Positions 16,216 to 24,249 of a stretch of DNA of 64,000 bases are shown here, one piece after another. The DNA comes from Pontibaca salina. GTDB taxonomy: Bacteria; Pseudomonadota; Alphaproteobacteria; Rhodobacterales; Rhodobacteraceae. The notes below the pieces were generated by a model. The model was given only the letters and a program-made list of their open reading frames with translations. It did not search any database and was not told the DNA's origin. Within the stretch, counting starts at the first letter, position 1; each line of letters starts with the position of its first letter. Position numbers and translations under genes: made by a program. Location of the stretch: assembly GCF_016307205.1 (NCBI RefSeq), contig NZ_JAEIJD010000011.1, positions 27,766 through 91,765 of the forward strand, given 5' to 3'.

Positions 16216-17622
16216 TTAGCTTTCGTAGCGGGTATTGCCGCGCCGCCCCGGATCGATCGGCAGGTCCACCACCAGCGGCTGGTGCGCCCGCTGCGCGCAG
16301 GCCTGGCGCGGACAGATATGGCAATTGATCCCGATCGGGCTGAACCGGTTGGGCACCTGAAAATTGAACGCCTTGGCATAGCCGATCTTGTGGGCGTACT
16401 GGATCTCGCAACCGATCGCCACAGCGACCCGATGGTTGCGCGTCGCCGGGTTGAACGCGGGCCGGTCCGCGGTGCGGCTGAGCGTGAAAAACCGTTGCCG
16501 GTCAGGCATTTCGACGAATTGCGGAATGATCTCGCCGGGCTGCATGAAGGCGCTGTGAATGTTCCACACCGGGCAGGAGCCGCCGAATTCCGCCAGTTGA
16601 AACGGCGTCGCATTGAACCGTTTGGTGACATTCCCGGCCCGGTCGATGCGCAGGAAAAAGAACGGCACCCCCCTGGCCGAGGGCCGTTGCAGCGTGGTCA
16701 GCCGGTGGCACACCTGTTCATGGGAACAGTTGAACCGGGTGGCGAGGCGCTCGACATCATAGCGGGCTTCTTCGGCGGTCTTGCGGAACCGGGCATAGGG
16801 CATCAGGAACGCGGCGGCGAAATAATTGGCCAGTTCGACCTGCAGCCGCGCCCGCCCGCGGCCGGGGGCGATTTCGCTGTCCTCGATCAGCCGCTCCAGA
16901 ATGCCCTCGATCTCGATCAGCCCCAGCACATGGGCCAGTTGGAACGCCCGGTTCTGAAAATCCAGCGCCTCGGAGAGATAGACCATGCGCGCCTGCCGGT
17001 CGTGGATGCGCAGCGCTTCCTGCATCGCCTCGGCGGGGCGGATCGCCACCTGGGTGCCATGGATCGATTGCAGCCGCAGGCGCAGCCCCTGAAAGATGTC
17101 TTCGCTTGAGCCGGGGATCTGCTCGTGCAGGGCTTCGGCGGCGCGTTCCAGAATATCGAAATAATTCTCATTGCTGCGGAAGAAATCATGAATCAGGGTT
17201 TCCGGCGAGGCCTCGGCCAGCGCGTCGCGGGTGGTGGTCTCGCTCTGGCGCATGATCCGGTCCAGCGTGCGGGCATGGTGGCCATGCAGTTTCACGAAAC
17301 ATCCGGCCAGCCGGGGCGCGTGTTCAATGGCGGCGCGCAGCTCCTGCAGATCCGGCGCCTCGTCCTCGAATATCGGATCCTGAAGAATGTTGCGCAGATC
17401 CACCAACAGGGTTTGCGGCGGGTCCTTGACCAGCGCGCGCCAGTCCACCTGATAGACCTCGGACAGCGCCATCAGCATCCGCACCGACAGGCTGCGCTGA
17501 TTGTTTTCCAGCATGTTGATATAGGCGCTGCTGACCCCCAGTGCCTTGGCCATTTCGGCCTGGCTCTGATCGTGCTGACGGCGCAATTGGCGCAGTTGCG
17601 GGCCGACGAAGGCTTTGCTCAT
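16216..17622 (-). CDS. ScfR/RamB-type short-chain acyl-CoA transcriptional regulator
   Basis: This 468-aa protein has an N-terminal XRE helix-turn-helix (residues about 8-62; MAKALGVSSAYINMLENNQRSL). An ImmA/IrrE-like central region follows (ELANYFAAAFLMPYARFRKTAE, about 260-290), with a C-terminal conserved region ending in a Cys-rich segment (INCHICPRQACAQR). This layout defines the RamB/PrpC-type short-chain fatty-acyl regulators, which respond to acyl-CoA state and control acetate, propionate or glyoxylate metabolism. It is divergent from the PanE-like gene with a dyad between them, so probable direct control of that gene and of itself. The effector is not deducible; oxalyl-CoA, glyoxylate or propionyl-CoA are candidates. 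Confidence 0.9.
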   Translation of the reverse strand: MSKAFVGPQLRQLRRQHDQSQAEMAKALGVSSAYINMLENNQRSLSVRMLMALSEVYQVDWRALVKDPPQTLLVDLRNILQDPIFEDEAPDLQELRAAIEHAPRLAGCFVKLHGHHARTLDRIMRQSETTTRDALAEASPETLIHDFFRSNENYFDILERAAEALHEQIPGSSEDIFQGLRLRLQSIHGTQVAIRPAEAMQEALRIHDRQARMVYLSEALDFQNRAFQLAHVLGLIEIEGILERLIEDSEIAPGRGRARLQVELANYFAAAFLMPYARFRKTAEEARYDVERLATRFNCSHEQVCHRLTTLQRPSARGVPFFFLRIDRAGNVTKRFNATPFQLAEFGGSCPVWNIHSAFMQPGEIIPQFVEMPDRQRFFTLSRTADRPAFNPATRNHRVAVAIGCEIQYAHKIGYAKAFNFQVPNRFSPIGINCHICPRQACAQRAHQPLVVDLPIDPGRRGNTRYES

Positions 17623-17645
17623 GTCACATCCAAAGTTAACAAATT

Positions 17646-17664
17646 AACAATCTACACGATTGTT
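17646..17664. promoter_or_regulatory. Inverted repeat between scfR-like and panE-like genes
   Basis: AACAATC-TACAC-GATTGTT forms a perfect 7-bp dyad with a 5-bp centre, in an AT-rich stretch 24 nt upstream of the regulator start. It is a likely operator for the ScfR/RamB-type protein acting on the divergent promoters. Confidence 0.5.
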
Positions 17665-17754
17665 GGTAACTTGTCTTCACTCCTCAACACAATTTTCCGG
17701 GAAATTCCTGCCAATGGATGGTACCCACCCGCAACAGAGAAAGAGGAAAATTCA

Positions 17755-18807
17755 ATGTCTTATCGTATCCTGATTCTCGGAGCGTCCTATGGGTCGCTTC
17801 TCGGTACAAAACTTATCGCAGCCGGACATGATGTGACGCTGGTCTGCCGCGACCAGACCGCCGCCCTGATCAACGACAAGGGCACCGAAGTGCGGATCAA
17901 GCTGCGCGACGAAGACGACCATCGCAGTTTCTTCTCCGGCGACCTGGCCGGAACGCTTGACGCCAAGACTCCGGAAGAGGCGCAACCGCAGGATTACGAC
18001 CTGGTCTGCCTGGCGATGCAGGAACCGCAATATTCACACCCCTCCCTGCGCGAGTTGCTGGCCCGGGTGGCCGAGGCGAAAGTGCCCTGCATGTCGATCA
18101 TGAACATGCCGCCGCTGCCCTATATGAAGCGGATTCCCGGCCTCGATTGTTCGGGCATGGACGGGGCCTTTGAAAGCCCCTCGATCTGGGAAAAGTTCGA
18201 TCCGGCGCTGATGACCCTGTGCTCGCCCGATCCGCAGGCGTTCCGCCCGCCTGAAGAAGAAGCCAATGTGCTGCATGTGGGCCTGCCGACCAACTTCAAG
18301 GTCACCCGCTTTCACAATGCAAAACACGACGCCATGCTGGCCGAGCTGGAGCAGGGCATTCTCGACTACCGCATCGATGGCAAGGACGTGCCGGTGAAAT
18401 TGCGGGTGTTTGATTCGCTGTTCGTGCCCTTCGCGAAATGGGCGATGCTGGCCACCGGCAACTATCGCTGCATCACCCCCGACGGGCCCCGCGCGATCAA
18501 GGATGCGGTCCATGGCGATCCGGCGAAATCAAAAGAGATTTACGGGTTCGTCAACGATCTGGTGGTCAAGCTCGGCGCTGATCCCGAAGATCTGGTGCCG
18601 TTCGAAAAATACGCCAAGGCCGCAGAAAACCTGCTGAAGCCCTCTTCGGCGGCGCGGGCGGTCTATGCCGGCGCGCAGAATATCGAACGGGTCGACAAGC
18701 TGATCCAGCTGGTGGCCAAGGCCAGCGGCGTGGCGCATCCAGAGATCGACGCCACCGTGGCCCTGGTCGATAGCAAGCTGGCCGAAAACGCCAAAGCCGC
18801 CGGCTGA
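17755..18807 (+). CDS. PanE/ApbA-family reductase, candidate oxalyl-CoA reductase
   Basis: This 350-aa NADP-dependent reductase has an N-terminal Rossmann fold (MSYRILILGASYGSLLGTKL) and a C-terminal helical ketopantoate-reductase domain (around residues 180-330). The length exceeds typical PanE (about 300 aa). AGAGGAAAA precedes ATG 17755; a long upstream open frame overlapping the divergent regulator is spurious. In Methylobacterium extorquens a PanE paralogue (PanE2) reduces oxalyl-CoA to glyoxylate. In this locus, next to frc/oxc, the same role is the best hypothesis and would add an assimilatory branch. True ketopantoate reductase for pantothenate synthesis is the alternative. Confidence 0.75.
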   Translation: MSYRILILGASYGSLLGTKLIAAGHDVTLVCRDQTAALINDKGTEVRIKLRDEDDHRSFFSGDLAGTLDAKTPEEAQPQDYDLVCLAMQEPQYSHPSLRELLARVAEAKVPCMSIMNMPPLPYMKRIPGLDCSGMDGAFESPSIWEKFDPALMTLCSPDPQAFRPPEEEANVLHVGLPTNFKVTRFHNAKHDAMLAELEQGILDYRIDGKDVPVKLRVFDSLFVPFAKWAMLATGNYRCITPDGPRAIKDAVHGDPAKSKEIYGFVNDLVVKLGADPEDLVPFEKYAKAAENLLKPSSAARAVYAGAQNIERVDKLIQLVAKASGVAHPEIDATVALVDSKLAENAKAAG

Positions 18808-18840
18808 ACCTGCCCCGGGCCCGGCCCGGATCATATCTCC

Positions 18841-18870
18841 CGCCATGCCCCGGACCGCCCGGGCATGGCG
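18841..18870 (+). terminator. Hairpin after the PanE-like gene
   Basis: A 10-bp perfect inverted repeat (CGCCATGCCC / GGGCATGGCG) with a 10-nt centre lies 33 nt past the stop codon. No T-run follows. It is probably a transcript 3' end. Confidence 0.5.
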
Positions 18871-19251
18871 AAGCCGCCCTGCGCGCGACCTGTCGCCAAC
18901 CGATTCGGCTGCTGCCGGGCCCGCGCGCATGGGCGATCTCCGGCCCCATGCCGGTCCCATTCAGGACCAAAACCCAAGCGCCGCGCGCAGCAAAACCGGC
19001 CTCCACCGTGATTGATCGGCGATCCAGACCAGCACAATGGCACGGCCCGGCTGTGGCTTGCCGGGCCGAGTGCCCTTTCGGATGCGGCACGGGCGATTTA
19101 TCCGGTCACCGGATTTCAAAAAGTTTCAGTCTTGTATATAGGTTAGGCATCTGATCCAGACGCCTTCTGGGCCTATCCCCCTGCCCGGGGATTGCCCGTG
19201 CAAAGGGGGCAGTCCCTGGATTGTTCAGAACGAGTAATACCGGGAAGCAAG
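18871..19251. other. Intergenic region without a convincing gene
   Basis: These 381 nt hold only short frames without coding character. Near the right end TTGTATATAG (19132-19141) loosely resembles the GTATAC-core GntR sites and could be an autoregulatory site for the following GntR gene. Confidence 0.5.
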
Positions 19252-19929
19252 ATGCAGGAAAAAACCGATCAGGCCACGCTGCCGCCACGAACCCAGGCCC
19301 AGCAAGCCTATGAGCAGATCGAGGAAATGATCATCACGCTCGAGTTGATGCCCGGCAGCCGGATTTCCGAAGCCAAGATGAGCCAGCATCTGGGTCTGGG
19401 CCGCACCCCGGTGCGCGAGGCGATGCAGCGACTGGCCAGCGAGGGCAATCTGCGGATCCTGCCCCGCGCCGGGGCGATCGTGTCCGAAGTCGACGTGACC
19501 GATCAATTCAAGCTGATTGCCTTTCGCCGGGAAGTGGAACGGTTTGTCACCATTCAGGCGGCGCGTCTGGCCGATGCCCCCGCCCGCGCGAGTTTCACCC
19601 GTTTGGCGGGGCAGTTTCACGCGGCGGCCAAAACCGGCAGAGAAACGCTTTTCATCGATGCGGATCGCGAATTCAATCTGATGATCGCCACCACCGCAGA
19701 CAACAAATATGCCGCGACCGCGATGGCCCAGATCCAGGCCCAGACCCGGCGCTTCTGGTATCTGACCTTCGACCGGTTCGGGGAACTGGACCAGGTCAGC
19801 CCGGCCCATGCCAGGATTGCCCAGGCGGTTGCCGCCAACGATGAACAGGCGGCCCAAAGGGCATTTGACGCGTTGATGGATTATGTCGAGGAATATACCC
19901 GCCGGACGGTGGCGGCGCTGAAGCGGTGA
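19252..19929 (+). CDS. GntR/FCD-family transcriptional regulator (second)
   Basis: This 225-aa protein has a winged helix at residues about 15-70 (AYEQIEEMIITLELMPGSRI, then HLGLGRTPVREAMQRLASEG) and a shorter FCD-type helical effector domain with DADREFNLMIA and SPAHARIAQAVAANDEQAAQRA. GGGAAGCAAG precedes ATG 19252; the frame is open 20 codons further, but those lack a ribosome site. It stands alone, convergent with the usp-lctP-hpxW unit, separated by a large hairpin. It could regulate the nearby lactate-permease/HpxW genes or the TTGCGCAA sites, but neither is demonstrable here. Confidence 0.88.
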   Translation: MQEKTDQATLPPRTQAQQAYEQIEEMIITLELMPGSRISEAKMSQHLGLGRTPVREAMQRLASEGNLRILPRAGAIVSEVDVTDQFKLIAFRREVERFVTIQAARLADAPARASFTRLAGQFHAAAKTGRETLFIDADREFNLMIATTADNKYAATAMAQIQAQTRRFWYLTFDRFGELDQVSPAHARIAQAVAANDEQAAQRAFDALMDYVEEYTRRTVAALKR

Positions 19930-19971
19930 GCCGCGTCCGGGCGCGCTGCCCGCGCCCGGCACAAGGTTCGG

Positions 19972-20008
19972 GGGGCGGCGGACCGGCTCAGGACCGGCCC
20001 GCCGCCCC
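19972..20008. terminator. Bidirectional hairpin between convergent gntR and usp
   Basis: The stem is GGGGCGGCGG-a-CCGG / CCGG-c-CCGCCGCCCC with a 7-nt loop, 14 paired bases interrupted by one mismatch. It sits between two convergent stop codons and lacks T-tracts. It probably serves as a transcript end for both strands. Confidence 0.6.
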
Positions 20009-20016
20009 GGATCACG

Positions 20017-20538
20017 TTACGGGATCAGCAGACAGGCGCAGCGGCAATGGCTGCGCACCGATTGCGACACGCTGCCCTGCAGATAGCCATGGATCCCGCC
20101 CAATCCGCGGGTCCCCATCACCAGAAGGTCGACCTTCTCCTGTTCGGTGGCCTCGATGATCCGCCGGTGGGGGCTGCCATCGGTGATATGCGAGGTCACG
20201 TTGGTGACGCCTTTTTCCGTGGCATAATCCACCGCCCGTTTGACCAGGAATTCGCCCACATATTGTTCCAGCTTTGACGACAAGGTGCGCTTGCCGCGCG
20301 AGCCGCCGACCGGGATCGGCGCCGAAACGTTTTGCAGCCGGCCGATCTCGCGCTGGATCTCGGCCGGGATCGTGCTGTCGCGCAGGATATGGGTGATCTC
20401 CTGCGCGGTCGCGTGATGGATCTCGACATGCAGGATGACCAGCCTGGCGTCATATTTCAACGCCAGGTCGACGGCCGCTTCGATTGCGCGCCCGGCATGC
20501 TCTGACCCATCCGTGGGGGCGAGAATGCTATCAAACAT
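20017..20538 (-). CDS. Universal stress protein, single domain
   Basis: This 173-aa UspA-family protein begins MFDSILAPTDGSEHAGRA and ends with the nucleotide-binding signature GTRGLGGIHGYLQGSVSQSV (G-x2-G-x9-GS). All parts of the ATP-binding motif are kept, so an ATP-binding Usp is likely. It overlaps the small membrane protein gene upstream by 8 nt and is the last gene of hpxW-lctP-small protein-usp on the minus strand. Usp genes are often co-transcribed with transporters, where they can modulate uptake, but no direct partner evidence is visible. Confidence 0.9.
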   Translation of the reverse strand: MFDSILAPTDGSEHAGRAIEAAVDLALKYDARLVILHVEIHHATAQEITHILRDSTIPAEIQREIGRLQNVSAPIPVGGSRGKRTLSSKLEQYVGEFLVKRAVDYATEKGVTNVTSHITDGSPHRRIIEATEQEKVDLLVMGTRGLGGIHGYLQGSVSQSVRSHCRCACLLIP

Positions 20539-20734
20539 GGGCTGGCTTTTTCCCCGCGATCAGATGTGCCGGCAGCACCCGCAAGGCCGGGGTCACCAAC
20601 ATCGCCAGCAGGAACAGGGTGATGCCAAGCCATGGCATGGTCGTGCTGCCATTGTGCAGCCCGAGATACATCAGGGGCAAGGCGATCACGGCGGTAATTC
20701 CGGCGATAACTTGCAGTTTGATTACATTGTTCAT
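20531..20734 (-). CDS. Small two-helix membrane protein
   Basis: This 67-aa protein starts MNNVIKLQVIAGITAVIALPLMYLGL and has two hydrophobic segments (about residues 7-26 and 33-54) joined by a short polar turn (HNGSTTMPW), with a basic C-terminus (GKKPAHV). It lies 23 nt after the lctP-family gene and overlaps usp by 8 nt, which argues for a real, translationally coupled gene. ATG 20734 follows GGGAGAGAGAACCA. I do not recognise a family. It might be an accessory subunit of the adjacent permease. Confidence 0.75.
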   Translation of the reverse strand: MNNVIKLQVIAGITAVIALPLMYLGLHNGSTTMPWLGITLFLLAMLVTPALRVLPAHLIAGKKPAHV

Positions 20735-20757
20735 TGGTTCTCTCTCCCTTGGTTGGT

Positions 20758-22425
20758 TCAGGCGACTAGAACGACGCAGGCACCGATGATGACCGCGACG
20801 ATGGCAAAGAGCGGGATGGTGATCTTGAGCACCTCGCCCTCTCGGCCCAGAATCCCCGCGGTGGTGGTGCCAAGCAGCACGTTGCCGGGGGCAATCATGT
20901 TTCCAGCGGCAGACCCTGCAGTCTGCGCCCCGAGGATCGCCGGGCCATAGAGACCGGTGACCTGCGCGGTGGATTGCTGGAAGGTGCCAAACAGCAGGTT
21001 CGAGGCCAGGTTGGATGTGGTCATGAACGACCCCAGCCCGCCGACCATCGGCGCCAGGAAGCCATAGCCCTGTCCGGTGGCCGCCGCCACGCCCTGCGCC
21101 AGCACGTTCACCGCACCTGATCCCGCCATGACGTTGGACATCGCGATCAGCGCGACCACCGCAATGGTCGAGGGAATCGACTTGTCCACAGTGCGGCTGA
21201 CGATCCGGCCCAGCCCACCTTTCGAGATCGTGCCGAAGCTGTTGAACGCCAGGTAACCGATCACCGCCGACAGCAGCAGGAAGGTGCCGGCATGGGTCAA
21301 TGGCGAGAACCGGACCGCGCTTTCGGGGCGGATAAAGCCAAGCTCGGTCACAGTTTGCGGAAAGCTCAGCCCAAAGGACCAGGCCCCAAGCGCGGATTTG
21401 ACCGGCGGGATCAGCAGCACGCCAAAGGTGATGATCAGCAAGGCGAAATAGGGAATGAACGCCTGTTGCAAAGACATTCCCCCCGCCTCCTGGCGGCTCT
21501 CCACCGCCACCGCGGCGCCACCGGATCCGAGCACGGCTGCAGGGGCAGCACCGGTGTCGATCTCCTCGGGCGCGACATCCGCCTGGCGGCGCTCTTCAGT
21601 AAAGATGTGGCTGGTTGCGGGTTTGGGATCCCGGTACAGCTTCATCCGGCCCACCACGAAGATCGCGACAAAGGCGACGCTGCTGGCAATAAAGCCGTTC
21701 AGCGTGTCGTTCCACTGCGACAGGCCCAGGGTCAGGCCGCCTTGGATCAGCGACATCACGATGACAACCGGAAGCCCCTTGCGGATGCCGGTCCAGCGAT
21801 CATAGAGCCAGCACACCAGCAGCCCGCCAAAGATGTTGAGCACCCAGATGAAGCTGGCCGCGTAAAGCGCGGTCTGCGCCGCGGTCACCACATCCATGCC
21901 GGTGACTTCTTTCAGCCCCAGCCAGGCCACCGACAACGTGCCGAAGGTGTTGTTCCAGGCATGGCCGATCAGCGGGATCGTCACCGCATAAAGCGGCCGC
22001 ACCCCGATGCCGACCAGCAGCGGCGCACAAACCGCGATCGGCACGCCGAACCCGGTCACCCCCTGCAAGAACGAGGCAAAGGCCCAGCCAAAGGCCATGA
22101 CCTGCATCAGCGGATCGGGCAGCATCCGGGTGATGCCCCGGCGCAACGGCTCGAAGGCCTGGCCTTCATGCGAGACCTCGTAGATGAGAATAGACGCCCA
22201 GACCACGTAAAGCACGGTCAACGCACTCCAGATGCCCTTGGCGTTTTCATAGCCGATGACATCGAGCGGGGCGCCGAAATAAAAGAAGGCCATCGCCAAA
22301 GCGACAATCCAGGACACCGGCCCGGCTTCGGCGGCGCCCCAATTCGCGCCCAGCATGAGCAGCAACAGGATCGCCAGGGGCAGAAATGCCAACCCCCAGC
22401 TGACCCAGGTAATATCGATCGTCAT
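20758..22425 (-). CDS. LctP-family L-lactate/glycolate-type permease
   Basis: This 555-aa polytopic protein has about 13 hydrophobic segments and the LctP hallmarks: FLQGVTGFGVPIAVCAPLL, GHAWNNTFGTLSVAW, MAGSGAVNVLAQGVAA, and near the C-terminus LGAQTAGSAAGNMIAPGNVL. LctP proteins import L-lactate, D-lactate or glycolate by proton symport. A central hydrophilic loop (residues about 275-330) is variable. ATG 22425 has GGGAGGAGAG upstream. It lies 102 nt downstream of the HpxW-like gene on the same strand. By context it could carry oxamate (a lactate/pyruvate analogue) or another C2-C3 acid; that substrate is inferred only. Confidence 0.88.
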   Translation of the reverse strand: MTIDITWVSWGLAFLPLAILLLLMLGANWGAAEAGPVSWIVALAMAFFYFGAPLDVIGYENAKGIWSALTVLYVVWASILIYEVSHEGQAFEPLRRGITRMLPDPLMQVMAFGWAFASFLQGVTGFGVPIAVCAPLLVGIGVRPLYAVTIPLIGHAWNNTFGTLSVAWLGLKEVTGMDVVTAAQTALYAASFIWVLNIFGGLLVCWLYDRWTGIRKGLPVVIVMSLIQGGLTLGLSQWNDTLNGFIASSVAFVAIFVVGRMKLYRDPKPATSHIFTEERRQADVAPEEIDTGAAPAAVLGSGGAAVAVESRQEAGGMSLQQAFIPYFALLIITFGVLLIPPVKSALGAWSFGLSFPQTVTELGFIRPESAVRFSPLTHAGTFLLLSAVIGYLAFNSFGTISKGGLGRIVSRTVDKSIPSTIAVVALIAMSNVMAGSGAVNVLAQGVAAATGQGYGFLAPMVGGLGSFMTTSNLASNLLFGTFQQSTAQVTGLYGPAILGAQTAGSAAGNMIAPGNVLLGTTTAGILGREGEVLKITIPLFAIVAVIIGACVVLVA

Positions 22426-22497
22426 AGTCTCTCCTCCCTGCGACCGGGTGTTTCCCCGGCTTGTCATTCGGCCAATGACTTTCCCTATCCGAAATGC

Positions 22498-22522
22498 GGG
22501 CGCGCGCCCCTCGCGCGCGCCC
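22498..22522 (-). terminator. GC hairpin between the HpxW-like gene and lctP
   Basis: GGGCGCGCG / CGCGCGCCC form a perfect 9-bp stem with a 7-nt loop in the 102-nt gap, just after the upstream stop codon. It may stabilise or attenuate the transcript entering lctP. Confidence 0.45.
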
Positions 22523-22527
22523 CTCTG

Positions 22528-24129
22528 TTACCAGCCCAGGGCGATCCCATCACCGCGCGCATCGGCGCCGGCGGCCAGAACCCCGGTGTCGTGATTGCAC
22601 TGGATCGCAGCGGCGTGACCGGCCAGGTCGCTCCATTCGCCCACCGGTTCCACGCTGTGGCCCCGCGCCCGCAGATCGTCGAGCACCGCCTCGCCAAACC
22701 GGGTCTCGACCCGCAGCGATTTGGTGTCCTCGCCCCAGGTCCGGCCATAAAGCCAGCGCGGCCGGTCCAGCGCGGTCTGCACATCGAGCCCGTAATCGAC
22801 CACCCGCGAGGCGAGCATCGTGCTGGTCTGGGGCTGCCCTTCGCCGCCCATGGTGCCATAGACCAGATGCGGGCGCCCGTCTTTCAGCAGCATCCCCGGC
22901 ATCAGGGTATGGAAGCACAGCTTGCCGCCTTCCAGGCTGTTCACGTGGTTTTCGTCCAGCGAGAAGGACGCGCCGCGGTTCTGCAACAGGACCCCGGAGT
23001 CCCCGGCCACGAAGGCCGAGCCGAATTCGTGATAGATGCTCTGGATGATCGAGACCGCGTTGCCGTCCTTGTCCACGACCACGGTGCAGGTGGTGTCCCG
23101 GCCCATCGCCTCGCGGCGATCATCGGCCGCTTTCTCCATGCTAATCCGCCCGGCGAGTTCCTTGGCGTATTCCTTGGACAGCAGCTGCTCCATCGGGATG
23201 TCGCAATGCGCTGGATCGGTGAGATAGCGGTCGCGATCCTGGAAGATCAGCTTGGACGCCTCGACGATCAGATGCGCGTAATCGGCGCTGGTGTCGGAGA
23301 TCTTCGACAGGTCGAACTGTTCCAGCACGTTCAGCAGCATCAGATGCACAAACCCCTGCGAGTTCGGCGGATGCTGATAGGCGGTGAGGCCGCGATAGGT
23401 GGTGGAAATCGGCTCGTCCCAGATGCCGTGATGGTCCTGCAGGTCGGATTTCTGCCAATAGCTGCCGGCCGCATTCAGCGAGCGCAGGATCTCATCGGCG
23501 ACCGGGCCGTCGTAAAACCCTTCGCGGCCATTCTTGGCCACCGCTTCCAGCGTTTCCGCCAGCTGGGGCAGACGCATGATGCTGCCGATCTCGGGCACCT
23601 TGTCGCCGGGCAGATAGGTGTTGCGGGTGCTGTCGGACTGCGACAGCACATCGAACCGGTCGGCCGAGAACCGCGCCTGCCCGGCGGTCACCGGAAAGCC
23701 GTTGCGGGCATAGCCGATCGCCGGTTTCAGGATCTCCTCCAGACCCAGTTTGCCAAACCGCTCATGGGCCTTGCACCAGCTGTCGGCCGCGCCCGGAACC
23801 GTCACCGCCGCCAGCGCGCCGCGCTCGGGAATCTGGTTCAGGCCGGCATTGCGATAGATATCGCGGCTGGCATTGCGGGCCGAGCGCCCGGTGCCGTTCA
23901 GCGCGTGAACCTTTTTTTCCGCCTGATCGTAAATCAACCAGAACGCATCCCCGCCGATGCCCGTCATATGCGGATAGACGACCCCCAGAGTCGCATTCAT
24001 CGCAATCGTTGCATCGACGGCATTGCCACCTTTCTGCAAGACCTCAAGCCCGACCACTGATGCAAGGTAATGGGGCGAAGAAACCGCGCCTTCGCTAGAC
24101 TGCATAAGGGCGCGCGTGTGTTGTGCCAT
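22528..24129 (-). CDS. hpxW: GGT-family N-terminal nucleophile hydrolase, probable oxamate amidohydrolase
   Basis: This 533-aa gamma-glutamyltransferase-fold protein would self-cleave at a Thr in RDTTCTVVVDKDGNAVSIIQ (residues about 346-366). Classical GGTs have TTHxS at this site; here the His is Cys. The segments SIYHEFGSAF, LLQNRGASFSLD, FHTLMPGMLL, YGTMGGEGQPQ and RPRWLYGRTWG resemble, from memory, the oxamate amidohydrolase HpxW of Klebsiella rather than glutathione-type GGT. No signal peptide is seen (MAQHTRALMQSS), so it is cytoplasmic. ATG 24129 follows GGGAGG. Oxamate to oxalate plus ammonia would feed frc/oxc directly. A cephalosporin-acylase-like or other amidase role remains possible. 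Confidence 0.7.
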   Translation of the reverse strand: MAQHTRALMQSSEGAVSSPHYLASVVGLEVLQKGGNAVDATIAMNATLGVVYPHMTGIGGDAFWLIYDQAEKKVHALNGTGRSARNASRDIYRNAGLNQIPERGALAAVTVPGAADSWCKAHERFGKLGLEEILKPAIGYARNGFPVTAGQARFSADRFDVLSQSDSTRNTYLPGDKVPEIGSIMRLPQLAETLEAVAKNGREGFYDGPVADEILRSLNAAGSYWQKSDLQDHHGIWDEPISTTYRGLTAYQHPPNSQGFVHLMLLNVLEQFDLSKISDTSADYAHLIVEASKLIFQDRDRYLTDPAHCDIPMEQLLSKEYAKELAGRISMEKAADDRREAMGRDTTCTVVVDKDGNAVSIIQSIYHEFGSAFVAGDSGVLLQNRGASFSLDENHVNSLEGGKLCFHTLMPGMLLKDGRPHLVYGTMGGEGQPQTSTMLASRVVDYGLDVQTALDRPRWLYGRTWGEDTKSLRVETRFGEAVLDDLRARGHSVEPVGEWSDLAGHAAAIQCNHDTGVLAAGADARGDGIALGW

Positions 24130-24167
24130 CGGTGAGACCTCCCAAGTCATCTGATATGTCAGTTGCA

Positions 24168-24217
24168 TGGTATGCCAAAAATTACCTTGCGCAACGTTTA
24201 TTTTAAGATTGCGCAAC
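24168..24217. promoter_or_regulatory. Operator cluster upstream of the HpxW-like gene
   Basis: Three elements lie 39-88 nt before the start codon. TGGTATGCCAAA (24168-24179) matches 10 of 12 bases of the GntR-type site TGGTATACAAAA at 13413. Two identical TTGCGCAAC copies (24187-24195 and 24209-24217) are spaced exactly 22 bp, two helical turns, and contain the TTGCGCAA palindrome also seen before tctC. Together they suggest common control with the oxalate and tct operons. Confidence 0.5.
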
Positions 24218-24249
24218 CATCTGATAAAACTATTGGAATATAGTTAGGA

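Noticed and set aside
18948..19154. Short open frames in the 18.8-19.25 kb gap
   Set aside because: No ribosome site, recognisable product or codon character; mutually overlapping.
21292..24060. 922-codon open frame antisense to the LctP permease and HpxW-like genes
   Set aside because: Spurious complement of two well-supported genes; low-complexity Arg/Gln/His composition.
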